A DNA stretch of 32,647 nucleotides from Candidatus Haladaptatiplasma halalkaliphilum (lineage in GTDB: Archaea; Thermoplasmatota; Thermoplasmata; Halarchaeoplasmatales; Halarchaeoplasmataceae): NCBI GenBank assembly GCA_019594055.1, contig JAFDTY010000013.1, forward strand, positions 1 to 32,647, in the 5' to 3' direction. The translations under genes were made by a program, and so were the position numbers. Positions within the stretch are counted from its first letter, which is position 1, and each line of letters opens with the position of its first letter. This document shows positions 7,855 through 16,200 of this stretch, piece by piece. Under the pieces are notes generated by a model. That model ran no database searches, had not been told where the DNA came from, and was given only the letters and a program-made list of their open reading frames with translations.

Positions 7855-8022
7855 TCAAACAGGCCATTGCCATTTTGCTATCTCGATTACCACGAGGCAT
7901 GCGATACCGAATATGATAATGAAACGATGGTCGAAGATGGGGCCCTTTGCCTCTTCCTCATCGAAATAGCGTATCAATCCAGCTGCGGACTGGAATCCAC
8001 CGCCTTGTTTCTTGGCAGACAT
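7855..8022 (-). CDS. secG: Preprotein translocase subunit Sec61-beta (archaeal SecG)
   Basis: A 55-residue protein read on the minus strand. It starts MSAKKQGGGFQSAAGLIRYF, continues DEEEAKGP, and then has one hydrophobic segment (about residues 33-48, RFIIIFGIACLVVIEI) and the end AKWQWPV. The pattern of basic N-terminus, GGGFQSAAGLIRYFDEEEAKGP and a single C-terminal membrane span is characteristic of archaeal Sec61-beta, the small non-essential subunit of the SecYE-beta protein channel in the cytoplasmic membrane. Length is typical (50-60 residues). It is convergent with the zinc-ribbon/TPR gene, with 5 bases between the stops. Short size makes it easy to miss. Confidence 0.93.
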   Translation of the reverse strand: MSAKKQGGGFQSAAGLIRYFDEEEAKGPIFDHRFIIIFGIACLVVIEIAKWQWPV

Positions 8023-8141
8023 TTTTACCACGTTTTATGTATGCGGACGATGTCCATCGCCCACTTTCTAGTGAAATACAGAATGTGACGATAATAAAAA
8101 CGTTTCCCTCGGGATTTCGTAAAACATAAGTTCGGTTAATG

Positions 8142-9146
8142 TCATATGATGTATTTGCCTTCTTCCATCACCTTCTTGTCGTCCAGCCATACATTGCACT
8201 TGGTAAGAACTATATCCATATGGGTCGGACAACTCCAGGAAGCCCCGGTCACTTCGGGGAGAGGATTTCCAAAGGCAAGGTGAACCCCCGGAAATTTTTC
8301 GTCCTGCAACATATTATCCACAAATCCCTTCAATAATATATTTGTCCCGAGGGCTATTTCACCGATGTACCCGGAATAGGGATGACGGCCAAGGTATCCC
8401 TTTAACTCCCTGAGCAATTCCTCGTTATCGGTTTGTATGCTGGTGTATCTTGGTATGTCGTCCGTTACCGTATCGATGTTTATGGGTGTTCTCTGCAGAT
8501 CTTTGTGGCGATATTTATGGCCAAGATAGTCGCCTATTACCCCATCGGCAACTATCTTACCTTCCACGAACTTCGGGGCGGTGAATATCTCTCCATCGGG
8601 TAAATTGACCCATTGGCCCGGAAAGTGGCATATACCCGTTGAGGAGACCCATCTGATCTCATCACTAAATTTGACCACTAGATCCGTCCCCTGCTCGTTT
8701 GTTACCCTAACGACCTTGGTATTGCGTAATAGATCGTATACTTTATCCGTGAACTTCCTCACCTGAAAGTAATCTACGGCTATACCGGTTTTGAAAATCT
8801 CTTCCGTGATGTTGACCATGTGGGCGTGACGTCCGGACATTAGCATCGTCTTGATAAACGGTCCTCTTATATGTTCATATTCGTCCTCGTATGCCCTGGC
8901 GGTCCAAAAACCCACGGTCGCTTCCCGAGCGGCCTTCTTGATGGAATCTGGAAAACATAGGATAGGTCTTTTACCGTAAACCTCCAGTTTGTATAAAAGT
9001 ACATGATTCGTCCACTCACTCGCCGCATTTCCGAGGGCCTCACCTATTTTTTCCGTGCCCTCGTCGCAAAGAATCATGACCATGTCATTCTCGGCAACGT
9101 TCATGCATGTTTCCACTGCAATCCGTGCACCTTCTTCTAAACTCAT
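8142..9146 (-). CDS. M29-family metallo-aminopeptidase (AmpS/AmpT-like)
   Basis: Cytoplasmic leucyl-type aminopeptidase of the thermophilic M29 family; it removes N-terminal residues from peptides. At 334 residues it is slightly shorter than Thermus AmpT (about 400). Conserved elements lie in the second half: NLPDGEIFTAP with the first metal-binding Glu, GEIALGTN with a second Glu, then FPGVHLAFGNPLPEVTG and the metal-binding WSCPTHMDIVL (His and Asp). The N-terminal half has the usual VETCMNVAENDMVMILCDE block. A TATA-like element (plus-strand GTTATATAATTTTT at 9175-9188) lies about 34 bases before the ATG, supporting this start. It is monocistronic as far as can be seen. The substrate is inferred from the family. 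Confidence 0.92.
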   Translation of the reverse strand: MSLEEGARIAVETCMNVAENDMVMILCDEGTEKIGEALGNAASEWTNHVLLYKLEVYGKRPILCFPDSIKKAAREATVGFWTARAYEDEYEHIRGPFIKTMLMSGRHAHMVNITEEIFKTGIAVDYFQVRKFTDKVYDLLRNTKVVRVTNEQGTDLVVKFSDEIRWVSSTGICHFPGQWVNLPDGEIFTAPKFVEGKIVADGVIGDYLGHKYRHKDLQRTPINIDTVTDDIPRYTSIQTDNEELLRELKGYLGRHPYSGYIGEIALGTNILLKGFVDNMLQDEKFPGVHLAFGNPLPEVTGASWSCPTHMDIVLTKCNVWLDDKKVMEEGKYII

Positions 9147-9223
9147 GATAAACCGAACCTTGTATCCGGCATCTGTTATATAATTTTTACTACACTATCG
9201 AGGTTAAATCTCATACTGTTCGG

Positions 9224-10768
9224 TCATTTGACAACTATCCGGGAGGTGGAACCGCTCATCTTCAAAAGGTCGCGAAGGGCGTCGGCGTATTCGTCGCCTT
9301 GGGAATCCAGCAACCGGGCCACATGCTTTTCCAGGGATAAACCGGCGTCGATCTCGGATTGGTTGAATTTCCAACGTCTGGAATCGCCACTATCAAGTGC
9401 CACCAGGAAACCGAAAGCAAGGGCCTTCAACCTTGTATCACCTGTATCCAGATTATCTATATGACTGACGGTTTCTCCGGCACCATCGGTTTTGTAAACC
9501 ACCGCTAGGTCGTGGGCTAGCTGTGCCTCGGGAGACAAATTTTCGAACTCGGGGATGGTGTTCAACCTGTCGATCACCTCTTTTGACCTGTAGGCCTCCC
9601 TGAGTATCTCCCTGGGAACTGTATCCATTTCTTCCGGGTCCCGGTACAGCCTTTCCGTGATATCCTCATCCTCCGTTATGGACAGGATAATGTCCTTCCC
9701 CATGGTATCCCATATCCCGCTGAGCAATTCGTTGATACTGGCCTGCTCGAGTATCATGGGCCCCGAGGTCTTGTGGATCGCCTTTTTAATTGGTACTTTT
9801 TCCCAGGGTTCGTAGTCGAAGGCCTCGAAAAATTCATTTATGTCACGTCCGTAACATGAATTGCCTATAACATAGAGTTTTTCCCTTTTGTTCAACTGCT
9901 CTCTTGCGTATTTCTCGTAACGCTTGATCAGTTCCCTATCGGATATTTCACCGCCGTAATAATCGTCACACAGATTATCGGGTAGCGGTTTACCGGTATC
10001 GAGCGTGCAACCGTGGCATTCAACCTTGCATTCAAGTCGATATGCACCACTTAGGGAAAAAGATTCGGTGTTATCCTTTGACAGCATCCCTTCGGTAAGG
10101 TGTGTGAAGAGGTTGACATTCGTTCTCGCACATCGGTAACATAACTCCACCTTGTATCCCGTGCCCTTCCATGAAAGGGATATGTATGTGTGTGGCATAC
10201 CGGAAGATGTGTGTCCGCACGAATATGCGTCATCCGTTTTTTTGAGGTTGTAAGACATGCTAGACATCCTCTTATCCCAGTATCCCTTTGGGGGGCGGTC
10301 CTCTTTTCCGGTGCAGACTATCCTGTCACCCCATGAGTACAGGTAAAAGCCGCGTTTTGATTCATCATGGTAGGCGAAAAGCCTTATGGTAGGATCATGG
10401 AAATGTTGTATACCCAGCAAGTATTTTTCCTTGGCACCGCCCTTAACGTAATTGATGTCTCCCTTTGATGTTTTGGCCGTTGCCAGGACGGGAAGCTTCT
10501 TCTCGTTGGCGAACTGCAATGAAACTGCCACTGCCTTGGAAAGGTCTGTGCCCCTGGTCGAGGCCTTGGCGAGGTATTTCTGGTCATCCTTCCTCGCGGC
10601 TATCTTCTCGATCAGTTTCTTCGACTTGCCGAATTTGCACATCAAGCATTCGCCCTTGCACTCGGGTATAACTTTGAGAGGGTCTTCCTTCAGCCATCTG
10701 GCCGTCTTGATCAGACGGGCTTCTTGGACCTTGCTGGCATGTTTGGGGCCCTTTCTGAACCTGAACAT
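9224..10768 (-). CDS. Unrecognised Cys-rich protein with two ECKxECxxC motifs
   Basis: A 514-residue soluble protein matching no family I know. Numbering from the chosen start: cluster 1 is C37, C41, C44 (ECKGECLMC); cluster 2 is C184, H186, C210, C213 (SCGH then CYRC), zinc-ribbon-like; cluster 3 is C247, C251, C254 (ECKVECHGC). Clusters 1 and 3 are the same Cx3Cx2C motif with the same surrounding residues. The last 150 residues are acidic and helical with no cysteines. A longer frame starts with GTG at 10816, but an AT-rich TATA-like box lies inside that extension (10792-10803), about 29 bases before the ATG at 10768, so the shorter start is preferred. It is divergent from rfcS. Metal or Fe-S binding is an inference. 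Confidence 0.75.
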   Translation of the reverse strand: MFRFRKGPKHASKVQEARLIKTARWLKEDPLKVIPECKGECLMCKFGKSKKLIEKIAARKDDQKYLAKASTRGTDLSKAVAVSLQFANEKKLPVLATAKTSKGDINYVKGGAKEKYLLGIQHFHDPTIRLFAYHDESKRGFYLYSWGDRIVCTGKEDRPPKGYWDKRMSSMSYNLKKTDDAYSCGHTSSGMPHTYISLSWKGTGYKVELCYRCARTNVNLFTHLTEGMLSKDNTESFSLSGAYRLECKVECHGCTLDTGKPLPDNLCDDYYGGEISDRELIKRYEKYAREQLNKREKLYVIGNSCYGRDINEFFEAFDYEPWEKVPIKKAIHKTSGPMILEQASINELLSGIWDTMGKDIILSITEDEDITERLYRDPEEMDTVPREILREAYRSKEVIDRLNTIPEFENLSPEAQLAHDLAVVYKTDGAGETVSHIDNLDTGDTRLKALAFGFLVALDSGDSRRWKFNQSEIDAGLSLEKHVARLLDSQGDEYADALRDLLKMSGSTSRIVVK

Positions 10769-10791
10769 GCTACTCGGATGTGGTCTAAGGA

Positions 10792-10803
10792 CTAATAAAT
10801 TTT
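10792..10803 (-). promoter_or_regulatory. TATA box of the Cys-rich protein gene
   Basis: AAAAATTTATTAG on the minus strand, centred about 29 bases before the ATG at 10768. It decides the start, because the longer GTG-initiated frame would place this box inside the coding sequence. Confidence 0.55.
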
Positions 10804-10843
10804 TGCCTGATTCCACATGTGCCCCACCTCCGGTGAAAGAACG

Positions 10844-10855
10844 AAAATTATATTA
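10844..10855 (+). promoter_or_regulatory. TATA box of rfcS
   Basis: AAAATTATATTA lies about 27-38 bases before the rfcS ATG at 10882. With the opposite-facing box at 10792-10803 it forms a compact divergent promoter. Confidence 0.6.
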
Positions 10856-10881
10856 CGTCAACGGTCTTCATATAACCCGAT

Positions 10882-11835
10882 ATGAACACTATATGGACGG
10901 AGAAGTACAGGCCGGAACGGCTCGACGATGTATACGGACAGGAAAAGATCACCGAACGGTTAAAGGCCTATGTGGAGCAGGGTAACATCCCCCATCTGCT
11001 GTTCGCAGGTCCCGCGGGAACCGGTAAGACGACCTCGGCCATCGCCATGTCAAAGGAGCTGTACGGTGAGCAGTGGAGTGGAAGCTTTTTTGAACTGAAT
11101 GCCAGTGATGAGAGGGGCATTGATGTAATACGTAACAAGATAAAGGAGTATGCAAGGACCAGCACCTTGAGCAAGAGGGGGTTCAAGATAATATTCATGG
11201 ACGAAGCGGACTCCCTGACATCCGAGGCGCAGGCGGCCCTTCGCCGCACCATGGAAAAGTATTCGGGTAACTGCAGATTCATACTATCGTGTAACTATTC
11301 GTCCAAGATAATCGACCCCATACAGTCCCGATGTGCGGTGTTCCGGTTCAGACACATATCCAACGATGGCGTTGAGAATTGGTTGAACCATATCGCAGAG
11401 GGTGAAGGACTAACCATCTCGAAAGATGCCTTGAACCTGCTGGTGCGCATATCCGAAGGGGACCTGAGGAGAGCCACCAACCTCCTCCAGATATCCGCCG
11501 CAACCACCCGGGATATACACGAAGAAAACGTTCGCCATAGCGCGAATATAGCAAAACCGGGTGACATAGAGATAATGATAAAAACTGCCATCGAGGGCGA
11601 TTTCATGCAGGTGAGGAACCAGCTATACGAGCTCCTTATAGATCAGGGACTTTCGGGTAACGACATCGTCCGGCAGATACACAAGGCCATCTACAACATA
11701 CCCATGGACAACGAGCGCAGGATGAGACTCGTGGATATGATAGGTGAGGCTGAATTCCGCATGGTCCAGGGGGCCAATGAACGTATACAGTTGGAGGCGC
11801 TGCTGGCACATTTCGGTAGCGATATGTACAGATGA
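10882..11835 (+). CDS. rfcS: Replication factor C small subunit (clamp loader)
   Basis: AAA+ ATPase subunit of the archaeal clamp loader; with RfcL it loads the PCNA ring onto primed DNA. At 317 residues it has the normal length. Motifs: IWTEKYRPERLDDVYGQ (RFC box II region), Walker A GPAGTGKT at 43-50, FFELNASDERGIDVIR, Walker B FMDEAD ending at 110, sensor 1 LSCNYSSKI, and the SRC arginine-finger motif at 149-151. The sensor 2 region GDLRRATNLLQ follows, then the C-terminal collar domain. The transcript is probably leaderless (TATA at 10844-10855). The stop lies 3 bases from the convergent YjbQ-family stop. No inteins are present. Confidence 0.98.
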   Translation: MNTIWTEKYRPERLDDVYGQEKITERLKAYVEQGNIPHLLFAGPAGTGKTTSAIAMSKELYGEQWSGSFFELNASDERGIDVIRNKIKEYARTSTLSKRGFKIIFMDEADSLTSEAQAALRRTMEKYSGNCRFILSCNYSSKIIDPIQSRCAVFRFRHISNDGVENWLNHIAEGEGLTISKDALNLLVRISEGDLRRATNLLQISAATTRDIHEENVRHSANIAKPGDIEIMIKTAIEGDFMQVRNQLYELLIDQGLSGNDIVRQIHKAIYNIPMDNERRMRLVDMIGEAEFRMVQGANERIQLEALLAHFGSDMYR

Positions 11836-11838
11836 GAT

Positions 11839-12258
11839 TCATTCCCCTATCATCTTCACGGTGATCTCCCTGGCCCTGGCAGGTACGTCCATGTCGCAGA
11901 GTATCACCTGCTGCCATGTACCCAGTTGCAACCTGCCCTGGGTGATGGGTACCGTGAGGCTGGGGCCCAGGAATGACGCCCTGGTGTGGGAATGCCCGTT
12001 TCCGTCTTGCCACCTTTCGTGGTGTTCGTAATAGATATTTTTGGGAAATAGCCTATCCAGAGCGGCCGGGATATCGTGAAGTAGACCGGGCTCGTATTCC
12101 ACCGTTGTAATCGCCGCCGTGGAGCCTGAAACGAAGAACACCGCTACGCCTTCCTTGATACCGCTTTCCTTTACCGCCTTTTGACCCTGGGGGGTGATAT
12201 CCCTTATGTCCAGTTCATCACGGGTATTTACCGTAAATCTTGCGTCTTTAACTACCAT
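11839..12258 (-). CDS. YjbQ/UPF0047 family protein
   Basis: A 139-residue protein of the widespread YjbQ (UPF0047, ThiE-replacing) family. Some members show weak thiamine-phosphate synthase activity, and the true role is uncertain. Family signatures are VFFVSGSTAAITTVEYEPG, ERWQDGNGHSHTRASFLG with the conserved His residues, and LTVPITQGRLQLGTWQQVIL followed by D-x-D (CDMDVPARAREI). Complete length for the family. A TATA-like plus-strand TTATACAATTTATG at 12281-12294 sits about 30 bases before the ATG. It is convergent with rfcS, and no thiamine genes are nearby to support the thiamine role. Confidence 0.93.
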   Translation of the reverse strand: MVVKDARFTVNTRDELDIRDITPQGQKAVKESGIKEGVAVFFVSGSTAAITTVEYEPGLLHDIPAALDRLFPKNIYYEHHERWQDGNGHSHTRASFLGPSLTVPITQGRLQLGTWQQVILCDMDVPARAREITVKMIGE

Positions 12259-12357
12259 GGTTTAGCATCAATGAAGAGGGTTATACAATTTATGTACTAA
12301 GGACGACGAAAGGTGCGCACGACAAAATTAATTACCTGCGTCACTTCCGGGTGAGGG

Positions 12358-13215
12358 ATGATAGATTATCTCATGTCAAAGATGGTTTGGATCGTTGCGG
12401 CGGTGGTTTTGACCGCTTCCATCTTCGGCGTCTACACCTGGCAAAGACGCTCCATGGAAGAGGTAGCCCTGGATGAACAGGCGGAGCGGATGGCCGAGTT
12501 GATCAATCGATTGTGCACTACCGTGGGTGATTTCAAGGGCTTGGTGTCCTTCAACGGGAGCCGGGAAGCCGACTTCCACTTTGATTCCAATGTGAACGGA
12601 AAACACTACGTGCTCAACCTTACACAAAAGAGCCTTTTCTTACATCAGGGAGCCCGGGGCACATGGAAGACATTCGTGGGCAACGTGCACCTCTACGACC
12701 CCTTCTTTCTCACCGGTGACCGGAAACCGAACCTTTGGATGATGGACATGGAGATAAACCATCTTTCCATACGTAGCGACCAGGATTTCTACGTCGAAAC
12801 CAAGGGCTTCGACGGAGATTATCATGTCTTTATCTATCCGGAAACGGACACATGCACCCGTAGTGATCTTGTGTATATGGGAGATGCCTTCAACGATAAT
12901 TTGACCTGGAATTTTCAGGGGAGTTTGAACATGAGTGCCATAAATGCCACATCCGACTTCTTCATCTTCCGTAACACGGTGCTCCTGCGTAACCTTTTCT
13001 ACTTCCCCTGCCGTAAGGTAGTACCCTACCCTATTCTAGCGGTCCATCTGTGGGAGCCGGACTGTTACACGTACACATCAGACGAATTGGACGAACTGGA
13101 TAACGAGCACCGGCGGTTAACACTACATGAGGGGGACACCGTAAGATTCGATAGACGCCTCATGCTGGTGGATGGGAATCATACCGTGGAAGGCTTCGTC
13201 TATCTGGTACCATAG
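12358..13215 (+). CDS. Membrane-anchored extracellular protein, unknown (possibly pilin-like)
   Basis: A 285-residue protein with one N-terminal hydrophobic segment (about residues 8-28, KMVWIVAAVVLTASIFGVYTW), then an amphipathic stretch (DEQAERMAELINRL). A largely beta-strand domain follows, with several N-glycosylation sequons (NLT twice, NMS, NAT, NHT). The short polar N-terminus plus a single helix followed by an extracellular domain resembles archaeal type IV pilin-like accessory proteins, but no class III signal cleavage site is evident. A TATA-like AAAATTAATTA precedes the ATG by about 30 bases. Its stop is 2 bases from the stop of the convergent giant surface protein, which has the same N-anchored layout. 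They may work together; this is inference. Confidence 0.75.
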   Translation: MIDYLMSKMVWIVAAVVLTASIFGVYTWQRRSMEEVALDEQAERMAELINRLCTTVGDFKGLVSFNGSREADFHFDSNVNGKHYVLNLTQKSLFLHQGARGTWKTFVGNVHLYDPFFLTGDRKPNLWMMDMEINHLSIRSDQDFYVETKGFDGDYHVFIYPETDTCTRSDLVYMGDAFNDNLTWNFQGSLNMSAINATSDFFIFRNTVLLRNLFYFPCRKVVPYPILAVHLWEPDCYTYTSDELDELDNEHRRLTLHEGDTVRFDRRLMLVDGNHTVEGFVYLVP

Positions 13216-13217
13216 AG

Positions 13218-16200
13218 CTACCACTGCATGATAACGCCCTTTATCAGTATCATATCGTATATGGGAAGGTCTACCCCGAAATCCATCATCCATGCTCCGT
13301 AATCCTTGCCCACCAGTGCCGCCAAGGCCGGTATATTGGCATTGAAAAATGCCTTAGCACCGCCTGCGGCGTCGCCCATGGTTATACCCAGCCATGTTCC
13401 TTCCAGTACATCCGAAGTAAGACCCTGCATGGGGGCGGACGGTCTCATGCCCGAAATATTCTCTATCATGGTCCTTATGGAAGTTGCTATCCACTGGAAA
13501 AATGAGATTATGGTCTCACCGCCCTTGAAACCGAAAGTTAGGCAAACCTCGACACCGCTTATTATGGCCTTGAAGAATAGCGATAACTCCTGGATGAAGT
13601 TGGTGATCAGGGATATGACCTCGTCCACAAAACGCTGTATAAGGGTTTTGATGAATTGGATTATGTAATCGAAACTGAAACTAATACCGGTCATGGCGGA
13701 TACCGTTTCCCGGAAGGTCTTGAAGATCATGCCCGACAGAAGTGACACCCCGTCCCCTATCTCCGTCATGACCATACTTGCACCCAGATCTATGCCGGTG
13801 ACCACTATGGGACCGATGGGTATCTTTACCTTATCGATGGGTACTATGTGGGATAGTGCAAGGGTGACCTCCTGTGTCGGTTCCTTCATCTCGGGTACCG
13901 TGAGATACATCAGTGCACCGTTTCCCTCGCTACCCGCACGTCCCTGGGCCTGGAACCATGCCGGGTATATGCCGTATCCTCTCATGGCCAGTGGGTCCGA
14001 TTGCCAGCCCATGTCCATTTTGCCCGACCTTATCTGACCGAAAAGTACCACGGTATTTTCAAGAACGTTGAGATTGACGTTATATGAAGTGCCCAGGAGA
14101 GAACCGCCCAGGGAGACGTTGACGTACCTTTTCACTGTCCCCTCGTACATGGGCAAACCTGTTGTGTTTCCACCTTTACTCATCTGCAGATCGAGGTTCA
14201 GACCCAGTATGGATACGCTCCGGTTCATATTATTGAACCACCAGCTATTTTGGATACCCCGCATCTTTTCCACATGGGGTGTTATCATCTCATCGACCAC
14301 GTATTGTATCATGTTTCCTAGGTATTCGAGAAGTTTGGCGGCGTATTCCTTTATGGTTTCTACGATATTGGTCAGAACGTCTATGAGTTTTCGGATGGCG
14401 TCGATTATGAACGACACCCCGTCTCTTATGAAGCCCCATAGATGGTCAAGAACGGTCTTTATGTCCGAAAAGAAAGTGTTCGTCATGGAGTAATCCACGC
14501 CGGCCAGACCCCATCCGGATGATACGAACACCGTCACATCAAATTCCAAGATAAATGTTCTGTTCATCCAGGCCGGAAGGTGTCCGTCTTCCACAAGGAT
14601 CATATCGGAACCGGTGCTCACATTCACATGCAATACGGTCCTGGGTATGGACACTTCCCAGTAGGTCTCGAAGGGTCTCGACGATGTGGTAACGATATTG
14701 GTGTAATGCACGCCCACAGGCTTGCTTATCACCGATGTTTCACCGTCAAGATGCACGTAACCCGGCGAGCATTCCATGGAGAGCTCAAGCTCGTTCATGC
14801 CCTCCCCGGTGCCCGAGGAGTACCTGAAATCCTGGGGTAAAGCCATGGGCAGGCGTACCACAAGGGTGCTCATCTCACTACTGTGAATGATATTGGAAGT
14901 TACTCCCTTGAGCATGTTTTCCGCAAGGTTGAAGAGAGAATCGTCCATGAGTCCACCACCAAGTACGCTCCAAACCATCCGCTGGAGCAGGGAGCCCTGG
15001 ATGTCCCTTCCGTTCCTGCTGGTGTGGAAGGTGATATTCACGGTGCCTTGTAGAGGGTTCCCATTCCTATCCCTAGCGGTTACCAGGGAAAAATCATGCC
15101 ACGTGTCCTTTCTGAAATCGTCATGAAACAGTTTTAGCTCGGTATGATCCCAGTTCCAGACGGGATCCCAACCACCGGGGTCGTGGCTCACTTCGAACTG
15201 TATACTTTCCGGGTCCATGCTCTTGCTGAAGACAATCACCACGGGTGCGCTGGTGAGATAACGTGCCTGTCCGTCCCATGGCGAGGTGGCTATCACGTAG
15301 GGCAGAGTGTCATCCAAGGTGTGGAATATGAAGGGGTTGGTGTAACGGTCGCTTCCGGGTGGTACATTAAGGGCTTTTCCGGCTTCATTACTGGCGTCTA
15401 TGTACACCACGTAACGCATACCCGGGCTCAAACCTTGATAGCCAACAACCACCGATGTATTGTCATGGTTCCATTGGTAGGTCAGCCCCGATACATGGGG
15501 GTAGAGGGTGATAAGGAATGCGGTTGTGTTGATGGGCATGCTGAAGTTAAGGTACATGAAACCCGAGGTGGAGACGTTACGGGTGCCATTGGCCGGAGAC
15601 AGGGACAATAGCATTGGCTGAACGGTTTCCTCCGTAAGGAACGATAACTCGAAGTCCGTATCTCCCTCGCCGTCTGTGGTTACGATGGAACCGTCTGATA
15701 AGGTCTTCAACCTGCTCAGATCCATGGTTAGGGTGATCCATGTACCGGACGGAAACTTGTGGTGATCGAGGACGATACTTCGGTTATCGTTTTCGAAACG
15801 ATATTCCCAACCCCAATCACCGGAGATGAAACGGTCTATCTCGCCCTCCAGTCGGACGGGTTCGCTGAAAGACATCACGACAGAGCGCTGGAGCTTGACC
15901 TCTTCCTCACCTTTTGCCGGATGATGTCCCGTCAATGTTGTGAACTCTCGGACCGTCCACGAGTGGCTCACATGATGTTCCATGGAAGAGCTGGTACCGT
16001 TATCCACATCGTGAACGTCGATGATGGTAAGGGTGTAAGTTTGGCTTCTGCCGTAATGCCCCTGAGGTACAAAAACGGCAACGGTGTTTTCCTCGTGCCA
16101 TGAAACGATGAAACCGATATACGGTGAGATGGAATATACCAGGGATGCAGGCTCCACTTCCTCGGAGAATGTGACGGTTATATCCTGATCGGTGTTCCAG

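Noticed and set aside
9224-10768. Radical-SAM assignment from the Cx3Cx2C motifs
   Set aside because: The motif occurs twice in a similar acidic/basic context and no other radical-SAM motif (such as GGEP or a barrel pattern) is visible, so metal binding is stated only as inference.
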